Under the pieces are notes generated by a model, which did no database searches, was not told the DNA's origin, and was given only the letters and a program-made list of their open reading frames with translations. From positions 1,426,001 through 1,490,000 of the forward strand of contig JASVEC010000001.1 of NCBI GenBank assembly GCA_030770535.1: 64,000 nucleotides of DNA, written 5' to 3'. Source of the DNA: Batkoa obscura (lineage: Eukaryota; Entomophthoromycota; Entomophthoromycetes; Entomophthorales; Batkoaceae). Positions 12,307-23,796 of this stretch are shown one piece after another (within the stretch, counting starts at the first letter, position 1; the number at the start of each line of letters is the position of its first letter). The translations under genes were made by a program, and so were the position numbers.

Positions 12307-12649
12307 TTTTTACAGCTGCTTACAAGCTTAAAATACGTTATAAAATTTGAAAAAAAGATTTTGAATATTTTATATTATACTTTTTTTAATCTAAAATAAA
12401 CAAATAGCTAGAAGTTTTCTATTACTATTTTAACTCTATTTTAACTCTATTTTAACATGACTTGCGGTGATTTTTATAAAAAAAATATTTATATATCCAA
12501 TTTTTTTAAAGCATAATCTTTTATTTTATAGAATTTTAGTATAAAGTTTATTCTTAAATATGCAGTTAACTAAAACGCAAACAAACAATTAATGGGTTCT
12601 AAAAATTACCGCAAATTAGATTGCAATAGGGTTACAGCAGCTGTAAAAA
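12307..12649. mobile_element. MITE family 2, longer copy
   Basis: The outer 14 bp are perfect inverted repeats (TTTTTACAGCTGCT / AGCAGCTGTAAAAA). A second inverted pair lies inside: TTGCGGTGATTTTTA at 12462-12476 and TAAAAATTACCGCAA at about 12602. The right arm carries the full end of about 55 bp; the left arm looks split by extra sequence. The 9-mer TAACATGAC occurs just outside the left end (12298-12306) and again at 12453-12461. No coding capacity. A shorter relative lies at 27578-27750. Confidence 0.55.
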
Positions 12650-12880
12650 AGTTGAATTTTTTTATAAACAGTAAAGCTACATTAAGTGCTCAATTTTTAT
12701 TTTTGTCATTCTACTTTTTAAAATAATTAATTAAAACTCGATAAAAACAATAGAATAAAGTTTATAAAGCAAAATATAAAAAAAATAAATTTATTTAAAA
12801 TTAAATATTCTTGAATTAATTCCATTATACTCATCCTTCCTCATATAAGTCTATATACTGACAAATAATATCAATTTAAA

Positions 12881-13897
12881 TTATCTTATAGGATTATATC
12901 CTAATAATACACGAATTTGATGGTTAATAGTATCATTAATAAACAGAGTAATCATTGGGGACATAATTTTATGGAGCATAACGAGGGAGATACAGATAGC
13001 ATCAATAGTAGGTGAACGAACCTGAGACGTAGCCAATTCATAAATAATGGTACATGTCATTGGTAAAAAACATAAAACAAATACAAGTGCATATAGCACA
13101 CATTTAAAAGCTACTTTTCTAAGATGGGATTTTGGAGTTGGACGAACGGTAATTGTAGTTAATGGAGCAGTACTACCTTCTGTATTAGATTTACGTACAT
13201 GACCAGAAGGTAAATAAGTGGGTGCAGGAGCTTCAATAAGTTGTCGAACAATGGTACAATATTTAGCTGTTATTGCCCAATAAAAATAGACACTAGCAAT
13301 CACTGGAATAATTAAAATAGCTAAAGTAGCCCATAAATGTATATGGGTTTGAGGGGCATCAGGTACATATCTTATATAACAATAAGCAAAGGAAGGCATA
13401 ATTCTAAAATCACCGCTTAATCCAATAACACATGCAAATATTATAGAAGGTAACCATAAACTATATTGAATCATTAACATCACTCTATCGGTAACATGAG
13501 TAGATTTAGAACCTATAACTTTACGGAAACGATAAAATCCTAAAAAGGTACCACACATAAGCCAAGTAAAACCGCAAATTAAAATCATGCTGCCTTCCAT
13601 TTGACAAGTATAAAAATCCCATAACCTATAACCTGAGGCTAATTTTAAGGTGTACCATACTAAGACCCAACCAGCAAATACTATATCTACAAATACCATT
13701 TGTAAGGTCATTAAGTTATCCGTTGTTTGTAAGGATTTCGTTCTTATAACTACTACTAAGATAATTAAACTGGGTATCATAGCTATTAAATTAAATAACA
13801 TAAAACTAGTTGGCACCAGTAGCGCTTGCCATGTATATAGTTCGGGTAAGCTTGAATCCATATAAGGTAACTCAACATATTCGGCAGGAACAGACAT
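12881..13897 (-). CDS. Family A-like G protein-coupled receptor
   Basis: An intronless gene of 338 aa. Seven hydrophobic segments lie at about 27-52, 62-86, 98-121, 140-162, 187-210, 262-287 and 299-321. Cys98 at the top of helix 3 and Cys173 in extracellular loop 2 (MPSFAYCYI) are placed like the conserved class A disulfide. Loop 3 (about 211-261) is hydrophilic and would face a G protein. Helix 7 has HKIMSPMITLFIN in the NPxxY region. Two paralogues sit in the window (14218-15385, 30609-31604), and all share the TTDN (not clear in the second) or MPSxxYC signatures. The ligand is unknown. The receptor fold is well supported; signalling role is inference. Confidence 0.8.
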   Translation of the reverse strand: MSVPAEYVELPYMDSSLPELYTWQALLVPTSFMLFNLIAMIPSLIILVVVIRTKSLQTTDNLMTLQMVFVDIVFAGWVLVWYTLKLASGYRLWDFYTCQMEGSMILICGFTWLMCGTFLGFYRFRKVIGSKSTHVTDRVMLMIQYSLWLPSIIFACVIGLSGDFRIMPSFAYCYIRYVPDAPQTHIHLWATLAILIIPVIASVYFYWAITAKYCTIVRQLIEAPAPTYLPSGHVRKSNTEGSTAPLTTITVRPTPKSHLRKVAFKCVLYALVFVLCFLPMTCTIIYELATSQVRSPTIDAICISLVMLHKIMSPMITLFINDTINHQIRVLLGYNPIR

Positions 13898-14217
13898 TTA
13901 TTTTTTCCTAGATATTAGTAATTATTGAAGGAGATTGATATACTTTATTTTAAAATAATCAAGTTATAGAAATAAAGGAATTCAAATAAATTAGTAAAAC
14001 TTATTTTATTAATTTAGGATTTTAGGTTTGATTCATCATGTTGATCTTTTTTTAAATAAATTCAATAAATTGGGCTATGTTCAACTGAAAGTTAACAAAC
14101 TTGAGATTGGCTCAAGCTTAAAGCTTAAATTTTAATCTTTTGTTTAGTATAATTATAAAAAATAAAAGAAGATTGTTAAATGAAGGAAAATTCGGTTTTA
14201 TTTATTAATTATTTTAT
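13898..14217. other. Spacer between tandem GPCR-like genes
   Basis: 320 bp of AT-rich DNA between the start of the first receptor gene and the stop of the second. It must contain the promoter of the first and the 3' UTR of the second. No motif stands out. Confidence 0.4.
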
Positions 14218-14267
14218 TTAGTAACTTCCTTCAATAAGGCAAGCAGTTTCATTATTATTATTATTAC

Positions 14268-14299
<32 letters not shown>

Positions 14300-15385
14300 G
14301 GTAAATAAGAATCAGATTTGGGCCTTAATTGGGATGGTGGTGTGTTTTTGATTTCTACCCATTTGAGTCTTGGTGAGCTTGGTAACATTGTTAATTGTAC
14401 ATTAGAATGAACAACTTCAGGTAGATTAAATAAAGTTAATAAATATGAATTGAAAGTGGGATGAAAGAAGAGTAGTACAATTGGATTTAATAAACCAGCT
14501 AGATTTAATAAAATTATATTAACTGAATCTAATAAATAATTTAATTTAAAATCATTATTAAATGAAAATATTAAGATTATTATTTCTAATATGTAAAATA
14601 AATAATAACCGGCCATTAATAAAAAACTTTGATTAATAGCTATAGATTGATTTTTTAAATTTGATTGAAATGAGTCATTAAAAAGATTATCTGAAAATAA
14701 GATAGCATCCTTTTTAATTTCTTCTCGTCGATTTTTTAATAAGATTATTAAGCCAATGTAATAAACGAAGATTATACAAACACTACCTAATTAAGATAAA
14801 ATTGAATTAATTATAATCTATTTATTAATAATATTATTATAGTTTACCTAATAATATAATTAAAGTGATTATTGAATTAGTATTATATTTTGGATTATTT
14901 CTATTAATATGACAATATACATTGGATGGCATTAATACAAATTTATCATTAATTAATTGAATCATAGATTCAATAAACGAAAAGATTGACAAAGCAACAA
15001 ATATTGAACTAAATATAAAACTTTTAATAGGTGCTTGATTACGGATCATTCGGGTAATGTTAAAATATTTTGAAATAGCTAATAATATAGTTGCACTTAA
15101 TGTAATATATAAATTACAATGAAATATAAAACCTGATAAACGACACAACAGGTGACTTATCTTGGACAAACTAATAATGGAATACAATTGATTAAATAAT
15201 ATTAATAATGAGTTGAAACTTTGAAAGATGGCTATAACTGCATAAAAAATGATATTTAAGTTTTTGAAATTGTTTTGCTGATAAAATATCTTAATCAGTA
15301 TTCCATTTAATAAGACTACACCTATACTTATAATCATGGACAGTATTTGTATAAATGGATAAAATGGGTTGTCTTCATGCTTCAT
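14218..15385 (-). CDS. GPCR-like seven-helix protein, divergent paralogue
   Basis: Two exons, 15385-14848 and 14786-14218, give 368 aa across a short GTAAAC...CTAG-side intron in phase 1. The hydrophobic profile again shows seven segments. Cys81 before helix 3 and Cys158 in LMPSNVYCHI mirror the disulfide pair and the MPSxxYC motif of the other two receptors. The C-terminal tail carries a run of Asn (10 N, S, 5 N) encoded by a TTA/ATT microsatellite. The start at 15385 (MKHEDNPF) gives a short extracellular N-terminus. An in-frame ATG at 15454 would add a basic stretch (MEVKLKTKTKK) that fits less well. Sequence is far more diverged than the other pair, and it has an intron they lack. Confidence 0.68.
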
Positions 15386-15765
15386 TTTTGGATTTGTAAT
15401 TAAAATAAGATAAAAGTTGATTTTTTTTGTTTTTGTTTTTAGTTTGACTTCCATCAATTTAATTTCCGGTATCAAGTTTTTATTTAATTCATTTGATTAG
15501 TTTATATTTTTTAGAAAAAAAATGAGTAATTTAAAACTTAATAATTACAATAGTATTCCTATAATTTAATAAAAGTGTTCAACTCCTAAATTATATTATT
15601 ATTTGAACTCTTATAAAATGCTTAGATTACTTAAATGTTAAATACCAATTTTATGTAGTTATAATATTCGAATGAGATCATTGGCCTTTTTATAACATAT
15701 TTCGAGCTTTTGTATTTTTTTTTCTATATTTTCATTGAAAAATATAATACTTTGAATAAGAAAGA

Positions 15766-15871
15766 TATGGGGATGTATTTTTTTGTTTAAGAATTTTACT
15801 AACAATCTTTCTGCTTAAATAGCGCTTAAAAAATGGAAAAAGTGATGAAACCAAAAAAAAACATCCCCGTA
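15766..15871 (+). mobile_element. MITE family 1, copy 2 (near-consensus)
   Basis: Flanked by TA; starts TGGGGATGTATTTTTTTG and ends AAAAAAACATCCCCG before TA. Internal ATAGCGCTTAAAAAATGG core. The flanks AAGATA / TATCTT extend the inverted symmetry. Confidence 0.8.
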
Positions 15872-16567
15872 TCTTATTAAAGCATTTATATTTACGAAAA
15901 ACGGGAAAGGTAAACATTTAAAACATTGAATTTATAAAAAACTTCTCCTTTTGTTTTAATTTCTTATTGTTTTTTTTGATAAAATATATAAAGAAAAAGA
16001 GGCCAACAAAAATTTTAAGCTAAATCAGATATCAATATTTCAATATTACATTTTTTATTCCTTTGTTATCTTCCTTTACCTCGTACATCATAATACTTTA
16101 AAGATGATTATTATTTAACACTCTGTAATAAACTTATAAGCTTAATTGTTCACAATATAATTGTGAGATATTTCCATATATTTGCTACTTTAGAAGCTGA
16201 CTTGAGATATTTAATAAACAACAGACTTATTCCTCCCGCTAGTGCACATCAGTTATTAGACCAAAAAATATAGCATATTTCAAAATAAACAGTAATTCAA
16301 TCAGATGGGTTTGCTATTTCAGGTGGCTTGATCCTTGTACCAATTTGAGTGAAGGGTAGACTTATAATAATAATTTTAAATGAGAGGTTAGTTTATGAAT
16401 AGCTAAGTTATAAGTATGGGGATCGTTATTGAATTTAATTCGAGTATATGATATTAGTTTATATTTTATTATACTTAATAATTAACTATATAAATGATAA
16501 AATTAAAGTATTGAACTATTAAGTAGATATTATAATAATTTTAATCATTATTTATTTACAAAAAATT

Positions 16568-16672
16568 AATTGGGGTATTTTTTTGGCTTCGCTATTTTTT
16601 ACATTTTTTAAGCGCTATTTGAGCAGAAAGATTGTTAGTAAAATCCTTAAACAAAAAAATACATTCCCAATT
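16568..16672 (-). mobile_element. MITE family 1, copy 3 (reverse)
   Basis: Reads TTGGGGTATTTTTTTGGC at the left and AATACATTCCCAA at the right, with the AAGCGCTATTTGAGC core in reverse orientation relative to copy 2. Confidence 0.75.
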
Positions 16673-16726
16673 CATGACTAACGAATGATAAAATCAGAAC
16701 AGTATTAAGTTAGCCAGATTTTAAAC

Positions 16727-18070
16727 TTATACTCGTGCGAGTAGTTTTCTATTGACCATAATCTTAAGAACAAAGAAAAGACATGATCCTAATATAGCAG
16801 AGGTAGCTGCATACATAATAACAGGGACATAATTGGGCTTAGCTGGATTGGAGGTTGAAGCAGCTAATATTGCTGATGCAATAGGAGTGCCAACTAAGTT
16901 AGGAATACCGGAGCCAAAATAAAGTAAACCGTTGGTACTTGCAATGCCTTCTACACCAAATAATTGAACTGTGACTACGGGTAGCATTGAGATATAACCT
17001 CCAGCCGCCATACCATACAGTATATTGAAAGTTAATAATACACCGAAAGTAAATGAGAATGTCCATATAAAATAGCAGAAGAGGGAGGCAAGCCCAATAC
17101 AAACAAAAAGAATATTAATTCTACCAAAGCGATCACCTAAGGTCCCTAATGCAACTCTTCCAATGGCAGATCCACCATTTAATAATCCAATTAAAATAGA
17201 TCCTTGACTTTCAGTAAGGCCGATGGATTGAGCATATTTACCCATAAGTAAAAATGGAACAAGATAACCAAAAGAGCATAAGAAACCTCCAAAGAATAAT
17301 GCAAGAAATCTACGATCTTTAAACCTAGTAAAATCCAACCAAGAACCTCCATTTTTAGCCTTTACTCTTTCTTTTATGAAAAAAGAAGTAATAAGTAATA
17401 CAATAAAAGCAATAATGGCTAATACTCTTAATGCCCATCTAAAATCCAGATTGTTCAAAATAGTTTGGGTCACTGGACTCAATACTAAACCACCAATCCC
17501 AGAACCAGCTACAGCAACACCTGTAGCTAAACCAATGTACTTTTTAAACCATTGAGCAGGTGCACTTACAGCAGGCACAAATGCAATAGCACCACCAATA
17601 CCCACCAAAACACCCTGAGTTAAAAATAGATGCCAAACTTCAGTACTAAAAGAAGCTAATAGTAGGCCAATAACGTAAATGGCTGAGCCAAGGAGGATAG
17701 AATTACGATAACCCAATTTATCGGCTAATTTTCCTGTAAATACAGCTAATAATGTTTGAAGTGAAGTACTTATGGTACCAATAAAACTTAATGTAGATAA
17801 AGGCACTTTGTTTTTAAATAAGTTATCAGCATAGTATTGAACAAATACACCAGAACTAAGAGTTACTCCCATAATAATAAATAAATTAAAAAAACTTGCT
17901 ATTACTACTATCCAACCTTGGATACTATCAACATTTTGATCTTCCTCTATGTTCTCATATGTTGTAGGATCACTTGTCTCTTTAAATGTTGTAACGGAAT
18001 CAAAAGATAAATTTGCGGTTGTCTTGTCTTGTATACCAGACATTGGTATATTTATCGTACTATTACTCAT
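16727..18070 (-). CDS. MFS transporter, monocarboxylate-transporter type
   Basis: An intronless gene of 447 aa with about twelve membrane segments. After a 50-residue cytosolic N-terminus comes IQGWIVVIASFFNLFIIMG, the helix 1 signature of fungal MCT (SLC16-like) proteins. The loop 2-3 motif GKLADKLGYRN and the loop 8-9 motif LGDRFGRIN are the two MFS A-type signatures. Helix 5 contains a Gly-rich VAGSGIGGLVLSPV. The family moves monocarboxylates or related small acids with protons, but many fungal members have unknown substrates. It stands alone between two gene-poor stretches, so context does not help. Confidence 0.85.
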   Translation of the reverse strand: MSNSTINIPMSGIQDKTTANLSFDSVTTFKETSDPTTYENIEEDQNVDSIQGWIVVIASFFNLFIIMGVTLSSGVFVQYYADNLFKNKVPLSTLSFIGTISTSLQTLLAVFTGKLADKLGYRNSILLGSAIYVIGLLLASFSTEVWHLFLTQGVLVGIGGAIAFVPAVSAPAQWFKKYIGLATGVAVAGSGIGGLVLSPVTQTILNNLDFRWALRVLAIIAFIVLLITSFFIKERVKAKNGGSWLDFTRFKDRRFLALFFGGFLCSFGYLVPFLLMGKYAQSIGLTESQGSILIGLLNGGSAIGRVALGTLGDRFGRINILFVCIGLASLFCYFIWTFSFTFGVLLTFNILYGMAAGGYISMLPVVTVQLFGVEGIASTNGLLYFGSGIPNLVGTPIASAILAASTSNPAKPNYVPVIMYAATSAILGSCLFFVLKIMVNRKLLARV

Positions 18071-18419
18071 TGGAGTATTTAATTTTTATATATTTAATTG
18101 ATTCATGCTTCTTATTTCAAGTTTATATACTCTACTTAAATTTTGATTGATTAAAGTCAGTTATAATTCGGGTTTGGTAGTCTTGAATAAGATACTTGCT
18201 TAAACTTGAGCTAGAAAATTGAATGGGATTTTTTTACATTGACTTTTACCGAATCTCGAGAATAACAATTTAATCATAAAAAAGCTTAAAGAATCCCGCA
18301 CTATAAAAATATGTAAAAGTAATCTTTTTTCCGATGTAATTACAAATTTGTTTGAGACCTTAATGGAAGAAGCTAAGATTATGAGTACAATACAATGATT
18401 TTATCAGAAATTCATAACG

Positions 18420-18790
18420 TGGGCTAATTTAAACCCAAGGTTCAACTTTTTCTCGATTTTAATTTATTGCAAAGGTGCAAAAGTAAACACAAGTAATATA
18501 AAAACCAAGGGATGTTTTTTCTACTTAAGAAATCGATTATGACATTTGCTAAATACTAAACTACTTAAAATATAAAAAACAATTAAATAGGGAGACATTC
18601 TCTGATTGTTTTTTACTTTATTTCAAATTAGTCACTTAAATTTTACACTTAGATCAAAATCAAACAAGAAAAAATATTTACAATTTCAATCCAGTTTTCA
18701 AATTCTTCCATACACTAAACATTATTTTAAAACATTATTAGCAGTTATTACTAAAAAAATAAATATTTTAAACAACTATATGTTCTAAGT
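18420..18790. repeat. Diverged duplicate of 40925-41215
   Basis: By eye the two stretches keep the same order of blocks, for example TTTTTCTCGATTTTAAT / TTTTTTCCGATTTTAAT and CAATTTCAATCCAG / TAATTTCAACCCAA. Both lie in non-coding AT-rich DNA, so the match could partly reflect composition. Confidence 0.35.
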
Positions 18791-19379
18791 CCTCCTTTTT
18801 TACGCTTATGAACAAAAAGTATAAAATGACTTTGGTTATTTATTAAAATTTGGATTTATTTTTATAAAATTGTTGGGGTTTTAAGTAACTGATAATATTT
18901 CGGTAAGTTTCAGTTACAATCATTAAGTTATAATAGTATACTCTGCTCTCCCTATTACTATCACAAATTAATTGAAATATATCATAAAAGTGTAAATATC
19001 TTCATTTTATAACTTTGTCTACTTTTATTAATTGAAAATTTGAAATTTTATTACTCAAATTTCAAGTAAAAACTACTTTCCAGTTCATGGTGAATATTTA
19101 AGTTTTTACTTTATTTTCATGTTTGAGAATTTTTTAGATTTTAATAATAAAAATGAACAAATAAAATTAGAGGAGATATGCATATATTTTAATGTCGAAC
19201 ATAATGGAATTAAAGAAAATGAGTATTTATTAATCGTTTGCCTTTTTGAATAACAATATAGAAGGGGATTTTAATTTTAGTATTAACATGTATAGTACAG
19301 TATTTGTTCTAACAGGTTCATCTGCTTAGATGTTAATAATGTTAATTATTGTTTATAATTTTTTTATAGAAAATTTTGA

Positions 19380-19965
19380 AAGAGCCGAAGGCTCCCAAGT
19401 GTTTTATTGTTGGGGGAAAATTATAATTGATTAGTGACTGGTGTGATGGATAGAAGAGAGAAATGCGGGATCGAATGCGAGGAGGGTTATGCAAAAGCAG
19501 TAAAGTGCTCTAGCTCAACTTTGCCCGCCCTGGAGTTGAGTAGATTTAATTAAAGGGTGGAGAACTCTTGTTTATAGAGAGCTGCCCAAAAATGAAGATA
19601 ACAGAGGACCAAGCTAGCGAACCAACTTTGAAATTTGAATAGGGTGAGTTATAGACTGAATAAATGGCCCATAAACCCATTGAAATAATAAAAGCTTGAG
19701 GAAAGGTTCAAAAGAGGGAAGTGTAGCAAGAAGCTGGTTAAAATCTGATTTCAATGTGTCGAAGTGAGAGGGAGGTAAGTTAAAAAAGGTAATCATACAA
19801 GCCCAAAAACTTTGGATGATGGGGCAGAACATAAATCCGTGGTCTATATGTTTTTTGATATCATTGCAGAAAATATATTCTTTTCTGAAATTAAGAACAG
19901 AGTGGGACAGTTAGAGTCTAGTTTTAAATGCACAAGCTTAAACCTCCATAAATGAGAGTGAAGCT
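19380..19965 (-). mobile_element. LINE-type retrotransposon remnant (3' end of RT ORF)
   Basis: This block is visibly less AT-rich than its surroundings. The longest open stretch (19614-19832, 72 codons) reads FCPIIQSFWACMITFFNLP and onward. With the codons just upstream it forms a Cys...Cys...His...Cys pattern (IFCNDIKKHIDHGFMFC, in two frames) like the zinc knuckle at the end of LINE reverse transcriptases. Further Pro/Ser-rich fragments follow downstream. The reading frame is broken. Family assignment is tentative. Confidence 0.4.
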
Positions 19966-20408
19966 CGAGGGTTTATTTTTTATAGTTATTTTTTATAGTT
20001 ATTTTTAAATTCCTATCATAACAAAAAAACATTCTTAATTATGTTTGATGCAAAGATCGTATTTAAAGGCCCAAAATATTATAAATATAATTTATAGGCT
20101 CAAGTAGCTGACAAACAGTTGGGAGTACAGTAATATTCAACAATAGATATTATTGTTTGCTTATAATTTTGTTGTAACTCAATTTATTCAAAAATAAATT
20201 AACATCAATTTTCGTAAATTTCTTTAATATTTAAAATTTCTATATGTCAAGGTTTACAAAAATATCATCAAAACTACTAAACTGTTTATTTTATTTTATA
20301 GAAAATCAGTTATAATAATTTGCTAAAAAAATAAATTGAAAATAGTATTATAAAAGCTTTATTGTTATTACATATGTTATACAGATTAGCGAGTTATTAA
20401 AGTTTCAA

Positions 20409-21551
20409 TCAACCTAACGTCGGAGTGTTTTCCAACTTGTTACATAGCGCTCTACTCATATTAGACAAAGGAGGAGCAACCAATAACACAGAAGTGGTGA
20501 ATTTATATTTTACACTTATATCTGTACATGTCGATTTAAAGTCATTAATTTTAACTATCTTAAGGTTTGGAAAAAGAGCTAAGAAATAAATAAATGGCTG
20601 GTACTTAGTATCCCAGTGATCTACTTTAATTTGTTTTATAAATCTGCACTTGATTGTGCCATACTCTTCAGCATCTAAGTCACTGCTGTTTAAGTAAAGT
20701 TTACTAAACATTTTTTTGTAATCAAAGGTTGAAATATTGAAATGAACAGTTTAAATGTTTGGCAATAAAGAAATCAAAGTTAATGAACTTTTTGAAAACT
20801 TGTGAACGTGTACTACTTTTAAGGCTGATAACCTCAAACGTTTATCTTCACTTAAGTGATCGTAATAAGGTAAACCAGTTGTATTACTACATTTAATTGA
20901 TTTAGTCTCATTATAATTAACCCTATCAAACCTAAAATAAAACTTATGGTCTATGACTTTTATATTTTTTAGCTGCTCTAAATCACCAAACAATTTAAAA
21001 TCAATGTTAAAGTCTCTGTATATCTTCAATTATAAGGGTGAGGTAAATTATATATCGTTGTGAATATTAGGGACATAATAGAAATAAGATTTTAAATTTG
21101 ATAACTTTGGTAGATCAAGTTCTATAGCAATAGTGGTGTTACTATAGTAATCCCAATCATCGTTCCTATATTCATACCAAACATTGCCACCATAGTTATC
21201 CTTATAGTTGATATGTTTATAATATGTATACTTTATATTTGGACGATAATCTAAATATTCTATATTTTCGTCTTTTGAATTTATATGCTTTATTAAAATC
21301 CCATTTTCCTTAATGAACTCTTCTTGATAGCAGCAATATTCTTCAAATTCCTCTTGATTGTAAACTGAATAAGTTAAATTATACCTTATAACCCCACTTA
21401 CAACTTTGAACAAATATTTGCTCGAAAAGCGCAACTCAAGCAGCTCAACTGGATTCAGTAATTTGAACATGTTCTCTGGTAGAAGGTCAGGTAGTAAATC
21501 AACTTTTAGCGACGTTTGTAAATAAAATATAATAAAGAGAAAGGAGTTCAA
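20409..21551 (-). pseudogene. F-box/leucine-rich-repeat pseudogene
   Basis: Three open stretches in the same frame (21551-21048, 21029-20751, 20711-20409) are separated only by in-frame stops: two about 20 nt apart near 21046 and 21034, and one at 20751. No splice sites remove them. The first stretch has an F-box-like start (LLPDLLPENMFKLLNPVELL, then LRFSSKYLFKVV). The rest has leucine-rich, regularly spaced hydrophobics (LPKLSNLKSYFYYVP, FIYFLALFPNLKIVKIND). No ATG opens the frame; a stop lies directly upstream. An intact, only distantly similar F-box gene lies 1 kb away on the other strand. If real, the stops mean the protein is not made. Confidence 0.55.
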
Positions 21552-22503
21552 TTTTTAAATTCTATACACTACATTTTAAACTGTTTTATAGACAACTTTA
21601 TTATGAAATGCTACTAAAAAATAAAGATAACTATAAATGCATTAATGATTTTAAAGATAGTAATATAGTAATAAGATCGTTAAATAAATAAATAAATAAT
21701 AGGTAACTTAAGTTAAGTTTCCTGTAAATTAAACAGTATATGAAGATAAATTACGAAATGGTGACTCTATAACTAAGGATAAAATCTTTTACACAACTAA
21801 CAGCAATGAATTAAGGTATTTTCCTATCAAATTATTACTATTATAATAACGATACTAATTTCTGGTTAGTACAATTCATGTCATAGTTAATGAGTATATT
21901 GTGTTGTATTTTTGTACATTGATTTTTTATAGTTTTTATTATCTCCCCTTTATATTCATTTATTTGATGTTTATTTAAACTAAATATTCACAATAAGTCC
22001 CATTTTATATTTTAAACCAAGTTGTATTGAATTAAATAATAGATTAAATCTTGTTATTTTAGCTTTAATAATCGTAATGATAAAATGGTCATTCTCTGAA
22101 GTTAACAATTATTAGTTTTAGCGCAGTACATACACGTAAATAATAATATAACTGTCTTATTTATTTTATTCTTCCTTTTCAAAATCTAACATTCTCTAAC
22201 TCTTTTTCTCTATTATAAGCTTTTGTTAAATATGAATCAAGACGCATTTCAATGTTAACTCGAGCATAATTGTACTAGATTGGTATTGAGTACTTTTATG
22301 ACATGATTTTTACAAAATATTTTCCGAAGATCCTGAAAACAATAAAGCTGCCTTGCTTTTAATATCCTGCTTTACCTCCTCGTTTATTATACCAGTGCTT
22401 CTCTTTTGCTCCATTACTTTTTCAAAATTTAGAACTTTTTTCTAAAATAAATTACGTAACTTTAAATCAAACAAACCATTTTTTGATAAAGAATCAACAC
22501 ATA
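21552..22503. other. Intergenic region
   Basis: AT-rich, with the promoter of the F-box gene at its right end (pyrimidine-rich stretch at about 22370-22440). No other feature can be supported. Confidence 0.4.
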
Positions 22504-23796
22504 ATGTTAGCCAAAGCCCATAAATATTTAAACAACCATAGCACGTTTAAATTAAAGGATTTATCAGAATCTAATTTAAGATTCATACTTAGTCATTTTT
22601 CGTTATATCAAAAATCTTTGTTTCTAAGAGTTTGTAAAGAATGGCGATCACTATTATTACCTTTAGTTTGGGAATCTATAGACATTGGATTATCATTTAA
22701 AATGCAAAACCAAAAATTAAAAACAATAAAAAAATATGGTCGTTTTATTAAGCACTTAACTACAGATATTTATGGGTATCCAGCCCTTAACAGTTTTAAG
22801 CATCCAAACTTAAAATCAATCTCAGCCACTTTACACACTTACCTATTAGCTGTTCATAATAAGTTTAACTTGAGTTTACACCACTTAACTTATCAGTTTT
22901 ATATCCAAAGAATACCTACGAGAACCTTTTTGTTTCAAAACGATATCGACCTGGCCCAAATATTTCATAGCTTAAAAAGTATAACGTTGCCAGAAGTAAG
23001 TTCAGGTCCAGTTTTGGAAGTTATCAATTTGCTTCCGCCAACTTTAACCTCAGTTGCGTTGACAGATAGTGGCTATCAATTACCATATTTTGAAAAAGTG
23101 TTTTGTAAAGTTCCTAAACTCAAACATTTAAGATTGGGCTTTAAACTTTATACTTTTGAGAATTTTTTATATTTACAATCAAACTTATTTAAAGACTTAG
23201 AAAGTTTAACTTTTAAAGGCTTTATAGTTCGTGGTTTCGATGAACTATATTTTGAGCTTGAAAATTTCCCTAAATTAAATAGAATAGAATGTATTTATTG
23301 TACCCCTTTAATCTTAGTCGGTCCTTCAAAAATAACCTCCCTGTATTTTTTGGGCATGAATATTAACTATATTGAACTTAGTGATTCTTCTTTTCAGCAT
23401 TTAAGAAAGTTAACTTTAATTCAATGTTTTAATTTAACTTCGCAGCAATTATACTTTATACTTAAACTGCCTAATTTAACCTATCTACATTTAGATTCTA
23501 AATGTTTAAATTACATTTTACTATTAGATTCTATTTACCCAACCTTAAAATCGTCAATTATTACCTTAGAGCTTACTAGCTTTGTCCTTGGAACTGCATT
23601 CTTCAAGTTCGTTCTGAATTCGTGTTATCTCTTGCAAAGACTGTCCCTTTTTGATTGTAGCCTAGAAAATAATTTTAATAGGTTATATCTTATTTTGGGG
23701 CCTGAATTAAGACCTAAACTTGATTCAATGCTATTTAAATTAATTCATTGCGATACTGAACTGTCTAAACTCGAAAATAACCTTTTTCTTGGCTAA
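22504..23796 (+). CDS. F-box/LRR-type protein
   Basis: An intronless gene of 430 aa starting at the first ATG of the frame. Residues about 16-65 form an F-box (LKDLSESNLRFILSHFSLY, then LFLRVCKEWRSLLLPLVWESI). It should bind Skp1 and act as substrate adaptor of an SCF ubiquitin ligase. The remainder has irregular leucine-rich repeats (FPKLNRIECIYCTPL, FQHLRKLTLIQCFNL, LPNLTYLHLD) that would form the substrate-binding solenoid. Such F-box/LRR genes are often amplified and fast-evolving in fungi; the neighbouring pseudogene fits this. The substrate is unknown. Confidence 0.78.
   Translation: MLAKAHKYLNNHSTFKLKDLSESNLRFILSHFSLYQKSLFLRVCKEWRSLLLPLVWESIDIGLSFKMQNQKLKTIKKYGRFIKHLTTDIYGYPALNSFKHPNLKSISATLHTYLLAVHNKFNLSLHHLTYQFYIQRIPTRTFLFQNDIDLAQIFHSLKSITLPEVSSGPVLEVINLLPPTLTSVALTDSGYQLPYFEKVFCKVPKLKHLRLGFKLYTFENFLYLQSNLFKDLESLTFKGFIVRGFDELYFELENFPKLNRIECIYCTPLILVGPSKITSLYFLGMNINYIELSDSSFQHLRKLTLIQCFNLTSQQLYFILKLPNLTYLHLDSKCLNYILLLDSIYPTLKSSIITLELTSFVLGTAFFKFVLNSCYLLQRLSLFDCSLENNFNRLYLILGPELRPKLDSMLFKLIHCDTELSKLENNLFLG

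Larger units (their letters stand above)
11236..12880. other. Intergenic region with two small transposon copies
   Basis: AT-rich DNA without a coding signal. It contains the CPA1 promoter next to 11236, one copy of the GGGGATG MITE (12114-12216) and one TACAGCTGCTG element (12307-12649), and ends in the 3' flank of the GPCR gene. Confidence 0.5.
15386..16726. other. Intergenic region with two MITE copies
   Basis: Apart from two family 1 MITE copies in opposite orientation (15766-15871, 16568-16672) the 1.3 kb shows no coding signal. The ORF at 15732-15917 is simply the MITE read through. Confidence 0.5.
18071..20408. other. Gene-poor stretch with decayed repeats
   Basis: The 2.3 kb holds the transporter promoter, a decayed repeat shared with 40925-41215 (at 18420-18790) and a GC-richer LINE remnant (19380-19965). 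The small ORF at 18606-18788 lies inside the shared repeat and is not considered a gene. Confidence 0.45.
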
